64,000 nt of DNA from contig NZ_JAGIOR010000003.1 of assembly GCF_017876795.1 (NCBI RefSeq), forward strand, positions 124,001-188,000. The letters are read 5' to 3'. Positions within the stretch are counted from its first letter, which is position 1; each line of letters starts with the position of its first letter. Origin of the DNA: Rhizobium leguminosarum (lineage in GTDB: Bacteria > Pseudomonadota > Alphaproteobacteria > Rhizobiales > Rhizobiaceae). Under the pieces are notes generated by a model, which worked only from the letters and a program-made list of their open reading frames with translations, was not told the DNA's origin and made no database searches. Positions 27,055 to 34,629 of the stretch are shown piece by piece. Position numbers and translations under genes: made by a program.

Positions 27055-27321
27055 TCAGTGGCGATCGATCAGGATCAGATTCTCGCTGGCGTCCTTCATT
27101 GCGATCTTGGCTTTGCTGCCGAGCAGTTTCTCGAGATTGACGTCTAGCTCCCTGTCGGGATCTATGCCGTCCCAATCGATGACGACCTGCAGCAGCGCCA
27201 TGTTCGTCAGGTGCATCAAATTCCGCAGCTGAAGCTTTTCAGCCTCCTCCTTGGCTGCCGACAGCAGCCGGAAGATCCTTGCGTATTCGCTGCCTGTAGC
27301 TTCGTTGCGTTGTTCAAACAT
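27055..27321 (-). CDS. Small hypothetical protein (88 aa)
   Basis: Starts MFEQRNEATGSEYARIFR and is a helical, acidic protein with no membrane segment, Cys or known motif. It lies downstream of the TfuA gene on the same strand, 65 bases away, so it could be the last gene of that operon. I do not recognise it; its link to the TfuA/YcaO pair is only positional. Confidence 0.55.
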   Translation of the reverse strand: MFEQRNEATGSEYARIFRLLSAAKEEAEKLQLRNLMHLTNMALLQVVIDWDGIDPDRELDVNLEKLLGSKAKIAMKDASENLILIDRH

Positions 27322-27386
27322 CGTTCCCGCCCCTTGGCCGTGAAACCCTACGATTCCATCACCACTGCATCATTCTGCCGTTACCG

Positions 27387-28130
27387 TTATTCAAGCGTTA
27401 CAGGAACCGCATTGCGCGTGATTTCGGCGTGCAGCAGCTCCCAATGCGAGGTCGCGGCAAAGCGCCAGTCACGGTTGATGGGCAGGAATTCGTCCCGGCG
27501 CAGCCAATCCAGCACCAACCGGGCGTCGCTACGCTTGCGCTCGACGCGATTCTGGCGGACAGCGGCGAGGATCTGGTCACGGCGCGGCTTGCGGAAATGG
27601 CACTCGTCGACGACCTTGGCATAGGTGCGTTCGGAAAAATGCAGGAAACGGCCGGCAAGCAGCAGTTTCTTGCGCTCGCCCGACGAGATCTCGCCGCCGG
27701 CAAGAAGCGCATCGATCGTCGGCTCGAAATCGACCCAGGGCACGGAGAGCGGCAGCCAGCCGAGCGCCTGGGGTGCGTGCACCAGCGCGACGGCTTCGTC
27801 GTCGAGCAGCCGCCCGGCCTCGTAATCTTCGAAGATCGAGCCAAGCCCGACCATGCCGAAGGGCGCGCATTCGGCCGCCCGCAACGCGCCCATGCTGGCG
27901 CCGCCGGCAACGGCGACATCACGTTCGAGCGCGAACAGAATTTCCTTGTGCCAGACCGAGGGCAGATCGCCGAAATAACCGTCGACGAGGCCGATCGCGG
28001 TGGCGCCGTCGTGAACGGCCTTGAGGATATCGCCGCAGGCGGCCGGCGGCCGGAAATCGATGCGAGGGGACATGGCTCTCGCAGCGGCGAGATCGCTGCC
28101 AAGGCTGGGGCCGACGAACAGCACCTTCAT
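27387..28130 (-). CDS. TfuA-domain protein, YcaO partner
   Basis: A 247-residue TfuA-like protein: MKVLFVGPSLGSDLAAARAM at the start, then the hallmark AGGASMGALRAAECAPFGM and YEAGRLLDDEAVALVHA. TfuA proteins act with YcaO cyclodehydratases; known pairs make thioamides in peptides or proteins, with TfuA thought to help deliver sulfur. The ATG at 28130 overlaps the ycaO stop (ATGA), so the two are coupled. No signal peptide is visible, so it should work in the cytoplasm. Confidence 0.9.
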   Translation of the reverse strand: MKVLFVGPSLGSDLAAARAMSPRIDFRPPAACGDILKAVHDGATAIGLVDGYFGDLPSVWHKEILFALERDVAVAGGASMGALRAAECAPFGMVGLGSIFEDYEAGRLLDDEAVALVHAPQALGWLPLSVPWVDFEPTIDALLAGGEISSGERKKLLLAGRFLHFSERTYAKVVDECHFRKPRRDQILAAVRQNRVERKRSDARLVLDWLRRDEFLPINRDWRFAATSHWELLHAEITRNAVPVTLE

Positions 28131-29491
28131 GACTGGGCTCCTCTCATGGTGTTGACCGCGCGCATGCCGAGCTGGATGTACTGGCCCGAGATATCGACCT
28201 CCAGGCCGGGCACGATCACCCTGACGACTGAGACCGGCAGGGTCCGATGCGCAAACGGCACGACGACGATCTGTTCGATGCCGGTTGCCGCCAGCCGCTC
28301 GGCAATCTGGCCGATGGTTTCCTGGATCGTCGCAGCGCGGCAATGATGGGCCTGGAACGCGCGCATCCGGCCGTCGCCCACGCAGAGCTCGACCACCTGC
28401 TGCATCGCCGCACTCTGATCGAGCCGCTGATAGATGCGCGGCGAGAAATCGTCGCGGCTGCCGGCAATCGCGGTCAGCCGGCTCTGCGCCGCTTCGGTGA
28501 TGGCGCGCAGCGCCGCGCGCACGGGGTCGGGATGGCAGCCGCAGCCGCCGCAGACATGGGCCCAGCGCGCGTCGACACGGTCGGAAAGATTGCCGGGCAT
28601 GATGACGGCCAGAAAGGCGGGAATGCCGATATCCGTGGTCATGTCGAGCAGCAGCAGCCGCATGCCGGCGCGGGTGATCCGATCGGTCATGATGTCGATG
28701 ACCGCATCGCCGAAGGAGGCGGGGTCGATGCGGCTTTCCTTCAACCGCTGCGGCGATTTCAGCTGGGTCAGGGCCCAGGCGTCACGCTCCACCAGCTCGC
28801 AAAGCCCATGCAGGACCGCTTCGGACGGTGTGTTGCCGGAGGCGAGCCCATCGCTCGACTGCTCGAAGCCCGGCGGCCTTTCGCCGCGATGGTCGAGGCC
28901 GACGAGCCACCAGGGCACGAAGACGCTGCTGCCGGAAAGGATGTCGAGCCCGGAGCACCAGGGAATGAGACCGTTGCCGATCTCGTCTGGCGCGCAACGG
29001 GCGACATTGTCGAGATCGATCATGGTGGCATGCTCCGCCCGCATGCTCGCGATCGTCGCCAGCGTCACATCGGCGGGTGGGATTTCGGCGATCCGCGTCT
29101 CGATCGCTTCCATGGCGGCCGAGGTCATGGCGGCATCATTATCGATACCCTTGCCCTGGAAGACCGAGAGCGTATGGCTATTGGGCCGCGTCGCGAAGGC
29201 GACCGGGATGTTCAAGACGTCGAGAGCGGTCAGCAGGCCGACGCGCGTGATGCCGAATTCGCGCAGATGCGGCCTGATGGCTGCAAGTGTCTGAGCAGGC
29301 GTGACGGCGCGGTCATGATAATCGCTGACGCCGGCCGATGATCGTTTGAGGTCACCGGCAAGCGTTTCAAGAGCATTTCCGTTTTTCTTCGAATCACGAA
29401 AATGCTCTATCTTTTTGTTTTCACGCAATTCCGGACGCAAGACCGCTTCACACTTTTGCTGGAATTGCTCTAGATCGGCGAAAGCGGACAT
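28127..29491 (-). CDS. YcaO-family ATP-dependent peptide-backbone-modifying enzyme
   Basis: A 454-residue YcaO protein. Motifs include FATRPNSHTLSVFQGKG, AAMTSAAMEAIETRIAE, SGNTPSEAVLHGLCELVERDAW (split) and AALRAITEAAQSRLTAI, all parts of the YcaO ATP-binding fold. It activates backbone amides with ATP for cyclodehydration or thioamidation of a peptide or protein substrate. The ATG at 29491 has AAGGACGTGACCGGT upstream; a GTG three codons earlier is possible. Unusually, residues about 7-42 are encoded by a rhizobial interspersed palindromic repeat (29370-29473). It is coupled to the preceding 47-aa ORF and to tfuA. Confidence 0.9.
   Translation of the reverse strand: MSAFADLEQFQQKCEAVLRPELRENKKIEHFRDSKKNGNALETLAGDLKRSSAGVSDYHDRAVTPAQTLAAIRPHLREFGITRVGLLTALDVLNIPVAFATRPNSHTLSVFQGKGIDNDAAMTSAAMEAIETRIAEIPPADVTLATIASMRAEHATMIDLDNVARCAPDEIGNGLIPWCSGLDILSGSSVFVPWWLVGLDHRGERPPGFEQSSDGLASGNTPSEAVLHGLCELVERDAWALTQLKSPQRLKESRIDPASFGDAVIDIMTDRITRAGMRLLLLDMTTDIGIPAFLAVIMPGNLSDRVDARWAHVCGGCGCHPDPVRAALRAITEAAQSRLTAIAGSRDDFSPRIYQRLDQSAAMQQVVELCVGDGRMRAFQAHHCRAATIQETIGQIAERLAATGIEQIVVVPFAHRTLPVSVVRVIVPGLEVDISGQYIQLGMRAVNTMRGAQS
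29370..29473. repeat. Rhizobial interspersed palindromic repeat inside ycaO
   Basis: The 104-bp segment has an internal hairpin GAGCATTTCCGTTTTTC / GAATCACGAAAATGCTC and the companion block CAATTCCGGACGCAAGACC followed by TTTTGCTGGAATTGCTC. I recognise both from a repeat that is very common between genes in Rhizobium, Sinorhizobium and Agrobacterium genomes. Here it lies inside the coding region of ycaO and stays in frame. Confidence 0.75.
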
Positions 29492-29504
29492 ACCGGTCAC
29501 GTCC

Positions 29505-29648
29505 TTAACGGAACCTCAGCGCATGCGTCAGGCTCTCGAGCGCATTGGGGGAAACGCTGAGTTCATCTTGTTTCATCGCTGCTCTGGCAGCTGCAGAGAA
29601 GCGCAGGGACTGTGTCTGAACTGCGGTGGTTTCAGCATTCGTCTTCAT
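29505..29648 (-). CDS. 47-aa peptide directly upstream of ycaO, candidate substrate or leader peptide
   Basis: A short frame with ATG at 29648 (ribosome site TTGGAGATGGAAC) and stop TAA at 29505, 13 bases before the ycaO ATG. It encodes MKTNAETTAVQTQSLRF at the N-terminus, a middle AAARAAMKQDELSVSPN, and ends ESLTHALRFR. Ser/Thr residues occur throughout and there is no Cys. Position, strand, spacing and ribosome site fit a RiPP precursor or the protein substrate of the YcaO/TfuA pair; a translational leader is the alternative. No homology was tested. Confidence 0.6.
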   Translation of the reverse strand: MKTNAETTAVQTQSLRFSAAARAAMKQDELSVSPNALESLTHALRFR

Positions 29649-29751
29649 GTTCCATCTCCAATTGGTCGGGCAGCTCGCTGCCGTTAACCATTGGAGAGAA
29701 ACATTGCCCGCGTCATTTAAGCGTTACAGGCTTCGTTAAAAGGCGATGCAA

Positions 29752-31704
29752 TCAGGGAAGACCGGCGAGTTGCAGGCCCTTTATCAGCGGTTCGGTGAAG
29801 GCGGGGTCGCGATCGGGGACGAAATGACGGATGTCCTCGCTGCGAAAATCGGGGAAGTTTTCCAGCACCGTCCGGGCATAGTTCTCGGCCTTGCCCTTGT
29901 CGCCCGCCATCGCATGCGAGGCGGCAAGCAGTCTCGCCGTCGCCTGTTTGGTTTTCACCGGTTCCAGTGCGTCGATCGCTTTTTCATACTCTTCGCGCAT
30001 GAAGTGGATGCCGCCGAGGTTCCAGTAATAATAATCCGGCGGCAGTGGATTGAGCTTGAAGGCCGCGCGGCTGAGCTCCAGCGCCCGGTCGAAATCGCCG
30101 TCATGGGAAAGCGCGTCGGCGAAGTCGGCGAGGATGTCGGCATCGTTGGGATTGAGATCCTGGGCCTGCTGGAAATATTCCAGGCTTTCGTCGAAGCGGC
30201 GGCGATAAAGCGCCACAAAGCCAAGCTCGCGGTAGGCCCGGCCGCTGTTCGGGTCGGACTGCTGCGCAAGCCGGGCAGCACTGTTCGCCTCATCGAGCAG
30301 TTCCTTGTCGCGCATGCCGCGGATCAGCCATTCCATGCCGAGCGCGCGTGACACGCCGGCATGGGCGGCCGAGAAATGCTCATAACGATTGAGCGAGGAT
30401 TTGAACCATTTGCGCGCCTGGCGCAGATGCTGCAGGTCGGTATGGGCGATCAGCCGCTTGCCTTCGAGATAGAGACGATAGGCAGAGGCCGGCGCCTCGC
30501 CAATCGGCATCGCCAATTCGTGGCGCTCGATCGTGTCGGCGAGCGAGGAGACGATCCGCCGCGTCAGATGGGCGAAGGACTCGCTGATCTTCTGCATGAC
30601 CAGCGGCAGTTCCAGCGCCCAGATCACCTCCGACGTCGTCGTCCGGGTCAGCCGGCAAGTCGCAAAGACATCCTCGTCGCGGCCCTGAATGGTGACGTAG
30701 ACCGCATAGTCGAAGCTGAGGTCGAGCGGGCCGGGCACGGCACGCGCCGGATCAATCGAGCGGCTGAGGATCTCCAGGCTCGTGTGCGCCGCAATCACCT
30801 TGAAGCCGCGCTGCTGGCTGAGGCCGATGGTGACGTCTTCGAGAAGCGCCCTGCCGACGCGCTCCATCAGCGGATCGGTGAAGATGCTTTCAGGCGGCAG
30901 GATGATGATGCGCGGCTGGCCAAGCAGATCGGCAAACATTCCCGGCGCCGATGGGCGCTCTGGCACTGCCGCTTGTGCTGCCGGGATCAGGCCGAGTTCG
31001 CGGGCGAGCGCTGTGGTGCTTTCCTCCGGCTCGGTGTCGAAGTCGTCCTTCAGCTGGCTCTTGCACTTCAGATAGGCCTGACGGGCCGCAGCCGGATCGT
31101 TCATCCTGACATAGGTGCGCATCAAGGCGCGATAGGCCGTCTCACTGGCAGGATCGAGTTCCAGCAGGCGCTTGGCAAGTGCGACCTGCTCGTCATCCGA
31201 CCTGTCTTCTGACGTCTCGATCAGCCGGGTGAGATGGGCGGAGCGCAATTCGTCTATACGCTGGCGCTCAAAGGTCAGCCAGTCCTCGGCGCCCTGCGTC
31301 GGCGATTTCGCGCCTTCCAGCAATTCGCCGTTCAGCATATCGCTGTGTTCGGGGGCGAGCGGCGCTTTCTGCTTCAGGAGATGAACGTCGACCTCCCAGC
31401 CGTCCGCAAGCCCGATATGGGTTCGGGTCGCGGCAAGCAGCGGCGGAAGGTCGGCGGGAATGCTCTGCTCGATACGCGACAGCAGCTGGCGCAGGCTGCC
31501 GGCACGCTTTTCCGGCAGTTCCGATTGCCATAGCTGTCGCCTGACGGTTTCGCGGTCGAGTTCGAGATTGGCTTCGGCGGCGAGCATGGCGAGGAGAAAA
31601 TAGGACTTCTCCGGCAAGGAGAGTTCCCTCCCCGCTGCCAGCAGCCTCGGTCTTCCGAGCAGGCACAGCCTGTTCGTCGACATCTGTCCGGATGTCCGTT
31701 GCAT
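29752..31704 (-). CDS. BTAD/TPR transcriptional regulator (SARP-like)
   Basis: A regulator of about 650 residues. The N-terminus (CLLGRPRLLAAGRELSLPEK) matches the winged helix of SARP/AfsR-type regulators, and DPASETAYRALMRTYVRMND with the following helices is the bacterial transcriptional activation (BTAD) domain. The middle (LSFDYAVYVTIQGRDEDVF) resembles the effector part of adenylate-cyclase-like regulators. The C-terminus has TPR repeats (about residues 440-630). Starts at 31716 (GTG), 31704 (ATG) and 31683 (ATG) are all possible. It is immediately upstream of the peptide-YcaO-TfuA operon on the same strand, and may control it. Confidence 0.78.
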   Translation of the reverse strand: MQRTSGQMSTNRLCLLGRPRLLAAGRELSLPEKSYFLLAMLAAEANLELDRETVRRQLWQSELPEKRAGSLRQLLSRIEQSIPADLPPLLAATRTHIGLADGWEVDVHLLKQKAPLAPEHSDMLNGELLEGAKSPTQGAEDWLTFERQRIDELRSAHLTRLIETSEDRSDDEQVALAKRLLELDPASETAYRALMRTYVRMNDPAAARQAYLKCKSQLKDDFDTEPEESTTALARELGLIPAAQAAVPERPSAPGMFADLLGQPRIIILPPESIFTDPLMERVGRALLEDVTIGLSQQRGFKVIAAHTSLEILSRSIDPARAVPGPLDLSFDYAVYVTIQGRDEDVFATCRLTRTTTSEVIWALELPLVMQKISESFAHLTRRIVSSLADTIERHELAMPIGEAPASAYRLYLEGKRLIAHTDLQHLRQARKWFKSSLNRYEHFSAAHAGVSRALGMEWLIRGMRDKELLDEANSAARLAQQSDPNSGRAYRELGFVALYRRRFDESLEYFQQAQDLNPNDADILADFADALSHDGDFDRALELSRAAFKLNPLPPDYYYWNLGGIHFMREEYEKAIDALEPVKTKQATARLLAASHAMAGDKGKAENYARTVLENFPDFRSEDIRHFVPDRDPAFTEPLIKGLQLAGLP

Positions 31705-31964
31705 CCCGGTTCTCACCCCTGAAAGCCAAGGCGCGCAAACGCAGCCGCCGCAGAAATCATGTTAGAACTATAAGAGCGCCGCGCATAGCGGTAAAAGAAG
31801 AAGTTTCAGCGAATATTTGCATTTTCGCGTGTCGCTCGCCGAGAAGATGCTTTGCCGATATTTTCCATGACAGACATTTCGCGTGCCGATGCGGCACTGT
31901 CACCAAATATATTTCAATATGGAGTCGGCCTGCCACTGATTTTGTAAGACGCTTGTTCTGCCCC

Positions 31965-32933
31965 TTAGACACCGAAGCGCTGTCGATAATCACCGGGAGA
32001 AAGACCTGTGATTTTGCCGAAAACTTTACGAAAAGCGCTCGGATCGTTGTAACCGACCTCCCACGCGATCTTTTCGACGGGCAGCTTGCTGAACTGTAGA
32101 AGCTCACGTGCCTTGCCGACGCGAAGCCGCTGGATGTAATCCCCCGTTGTGAGTCCCGTCGCTTTTTGGAAGCGACGAATGAACGTCCGCCGCTCAAGTC
32201 CTGCTTGAGCGGACAAAGCGGCAAGACTCATCTCCTTGCCATCATGCGCCTGAAGCCAATGTTGAACCTTCAAAATAGCCAGGTCTCCGTGATCGAGCCT
32301 GGGTGAAAAGGCGCTGTAGTTCCTTTGCTCGCGCCCCGGGGGGTCAATCACAAATGCGCGCGCTGTGCTGATCATGATGGATGGGCCGAGAAAACGGTCG
32401 ACAAGTCTGAGGGTCAGGTCGATCCATGACATGGCGCCGCCTGCCGTTATCAAATCACCGTCATCGATGATGAGCCGATCGGTATCGACGACAACTTCCG
32501 GGAACCGCAATCGGAATTCTTGTTCATAAGCCCAATGCGTGGTTGCGGTTCGATCGGTCAACAATCCGGTCTCTGCAAGTAGGAAGGCCCCTTTGCACAC
32601 TGAGGCAAGGCAGGTGCCTTGCGCGTGAAGCGCATGCAGCCATTTGGAATATTCACGCGCAGTCTCTTTCGAAGCAAGCTCTCCCAAACCGGGTGGGATA
32701 ACGAGGACGCTCGGGGCGTTCTCTTTCCCGGGCGCGGTGTCGAAAATGCACGTTGGAATGCTGTCGTTCGGCTCTTTTTGCCAATGCGTGATCCTTAGCG
32801 AAGGCATTTTGCCATCGGTTTGCAGTCTGGTTTGTCTCTCAGCGTAAGTCAGGAGGTCGGTCATGCCCAGGACTGCCGCCGCCTGCGAGCCTGGATAGAC
32901 CAGGAGACCGATTTCGGTCGGAAACTGTCTCAT
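31965..32933 (-). CDS. GlxA-family AraC-type transcriptional regulator
   Basis: A 322-residue regulator with an N-terminal DJ-1/PfpI-like domain (TEIGLLVYPGSQAAAVLGMTD; a CKGAFLLAETGLL motif stands at the nucleophile position) and a C-terminal AraC helix-turn-helix pair (MSLAALSAQAGLERRTFIRR; KIAWEVGYNDPSAFRKVF). The ATG at 32933 starts MRQFPTEIG; a longer frame upstream overlaps the divergent promoter region. It is divergent from an isochorismatase-family hydrolase, which it probably activates. Confidence 0.88.
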   Translation of the reverse strand: MRQFPTEIGLLVYPGSQAAAVLGMTDLLTYAERQTRLQTDGKMPSLRITHWQKEPNDSIPTCIFDTAPGKENAPSVLVIPPGLGELASKETAREYSKWLHALHAQGTCLASVCKGAFLLAETGLLTDRTATTHWAYEQEFRLRFPEVVVDTDRLIIDDGDLITAGGAMSWIDLTLRLVDRFLGPSIMISTARAFVIDPPGREQRNYSAFSPRLDHGDLAILKVQHWLQAHDGKEMSLAALSAQAGLERRTFIRRFQKATGLTTGDYIQRLRVGKARELLQFSKLPVEKIAWEVGYNDPSAFRKVFGKITGLSPGDYRQRFGV

Positions 32934-33029
32934 GGCAATATCACCCCGGACTTTGTCGATATCGCCACTCCTATCACAAGGGAGAAGCGGATATCCAGGG
33001 CACCTGACGAATTGAAAAGGAACAATCAC

Positions 33030-33575
33030 ATGAGCATGCGTGCAATCATCGCCATCGACCTTCAGAAGGATTATCTGTCATCGGGAAGACACGCTCTTGT
33101 CGGAATTGATCAGGCAACTGCCAATGCAGTCAAAGTGTTAGACGCCGCACGCGCATCCGGGGACAGGGTGATCCATGTACGCCACGAAGGCAAAGCCGAT
33201 GCTCCGTTTTTTGCGAAGGGCACAACGGGTGTCGATTTCATACCAGCCGTTGAACCAAAGAGCGGTGAAACCGTCATCACAAAGCACTATCCGAACTCAT
33301 TCCGGGAAACGGACCTGAAGCAGCAGCTGGACGCAGAAGGTATCCAGGAGGTCGTGCTGGTCGGCGCGATGAGCCATATGTGCATCGATGCCACCAGCCG
33401 TGCGTCTGTTGATTACGGCTATGACACCATCATCGTCCATGACGCCTGCGCCACCCGTGATCTCAGTTTTGATGGCCAGCTCATCTCGGCCGCGCAGGTT
33501 CATGCCGCATATATGGGCGCGCTTGCTGCTGGCTACGGTAGGGTCATTGCCGTGAGCGAACTCCTGTCAGCTTAA
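33030..33575 (+). CDS. Isochorismatase-family hydrolase (nicotinamidase-like)
   Basis: A 181-residue hydrolase with the cysteine-hydrolase triad: Asp in IIAIDLQKDYL, a Lys in KHYPNSF, and the catalytic Cys in VGAMSHMCIDATSRAS, with the preceding V-G-A-M giving the non-proline cis-peptide. Such enzymes split isochorismate, nicotinamide or other amides; the substrate cannot be read from sequence. It is divergent from a GlxA-type regulator. The ATG at 33030 follows AAAAGGAACAATCAC. The nearby nad genes make nicotinamidase activity possible, but this is only context. Confidence 0.85.
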   Translation: MSMRAIIAIDLQKDYLSSGRHALVGIDQATANAVKVLDAARASGDRVIHVRHEGKADAPFFAKGTTGVDFIPAVEPKSGETVITKHYPNSFRETDLKQQLDAEGIQEVVLVGAMSHMCIDATSRASVDYGYDTIIVHDACATRDLSFDGQLISAAQVHAAYMGALAAGYGRVIAVSELLSA

Positions 33576-33700
33576 TGTGCGTCGACGAAGGACATCGGCG
33601 CTGAGGATCGCGTTGTCGAGAGTGCTGCCCGCGTCCGCCCCGATGCGGTCATGCTCTTGCAGCCGCGAGGTAAAAGCGCTGCGAGTGGGATTTGCGAAGT

Positions 33701-33715
33701 GTTCCTTGTTTGTTC
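33701..33715. promoter_or_regulatory. Orphan LexA-type box (alphaproteobacterial)
   Basis: GTTCCTTGTTTGTTC matches the alphaproteobacterial SOS box GTTC-N7-GTTC exactly. It lies in a 171-bp gap between the hydrolase and the convergent nadC 3' end, so no gene for it to control is evident. It may be left from a lost SOS gene or be chance. Confidence 0.35.
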
Positions 33716-33746
33716 TATATGGCGTCCAATTTCGCGCAACTCCTAT

Positions 33747-34628
33747 TTATGGTGCGACGATCGTCGGTTCCACCGCCGCCTCGACGAAATCGAGTCCGAT
33801 ATCCAGTACCGGGGCGCTATGCGTCAGCCAGCCGACGGAAATGAGGTCGACGCCGGAGGCGGCGATTGCGGCGGCTGTTGCCGGCGTGACCCGGCCGGAG
33901 GCCTCGGTGATCGCCCGGCCGGCGACGATAGCGACGGCGTCGCGCAGCTGATCCGGTGTCATATTGTCGAGCAGAACGGCGTCGACGCCGGTTTCCATCG
34001 CTTCGCGCAGCTGATCAAGCGTGTCCACTTCGACCTCGATCTTTACCAGATGGCCGACGCCGGCGCGTGCCAGGCGGATCGCCTCGGTGACGCCGCCGGC
34101 AATGGCGACGTGATTGTCCTTGATCAGCACCGCATCATAGAGCGCGAAACGGTGGTTCATGCCGCCGCCGGCCCGCACAGCATATTTCTCCAGCGCCCGG
34201 AGCCCCGGCGTCGTCTTGCGCGTGCAGGCGACGGAGGCCTTGGTGTCGCGGATGGCGGTGGCAATTTCTGCCGTCACCGTCGCAACGCCGGAGAGATGGC
34301 CGAGGAAATTCAGCGCAGTGCGCTCAGCGGTCAGCAGGCCGCGTGAGGGACCGTCGATGGTGGCGATCACGTCGCCCGGCTTAAGCGCATCGCCGTCCTG
34401 GAGGTGGCGGCGCATGACGATCTCCGGATCGACGAGGGTGAAGGCGAGTTCGGCCGCATCGAGACCGGCGATTACGCCCGGCTGGCGGGCGGCCATCACC
34501 ACCGTCGAGCGATGATGGTGGGGGATGACCGACGCCGAGGTGATATCGCCGGCAAGACCGAGATCTTCGAGCAGGGCTGTTCGGACCAAGGGTTCGACGA
34601 TCAGGCGCGGAAGCGGAACGAGGTTCAT
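33747..34628 (-). CDS. nadC: Quinolinate phosphoribosyltransferase (carboxylating)
   Basis: About 293 residues. It converts quinolinate and PRPP to nicotinate mononucleotide. Conserved blocks are EDLGLAGDITS, TAERTALNFLGHLSGVAT, CTRKTTPGLRALEKYAV with the substrate-binding Arg/Lys residues, GGGMNHRFALYDAVLIKDNH, and KIEVEVDTLDQ followed by DAVLLDNMTPDQ. The ATG at 34628 is one base after the nadB stop (34630), consistent with one operon transcribed nadA-nadB-nadC. Confidence 0.95.
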   Translation of the reverse strand: MNLVPLPRLIVEPLVRTALLEDLGLAGDITSASVIPHHHRSTVVMAARQPGVIAGLDAAELAFTLVDPEIVMRRHLQDGDALKPGDVIATIDGPSRGLLTAERTALNFLGHLSGVATVTAEIATAIRDTKASVACTRKTTPGLRALEKYAVRAGGGMNHRFALYDAVLIKDNHVAIAGGVTEAIRLARAGVGHLVKIEVEVDTLDQLREAMETGVDAVLLDNMTPDQLRDAVAIVAGRAITEASGRVTPATAAAIAASGVDLISVGWLTHSAPVLDIGLDFVEAAVEPTIVAP

Positions 34629-34629
34629 C

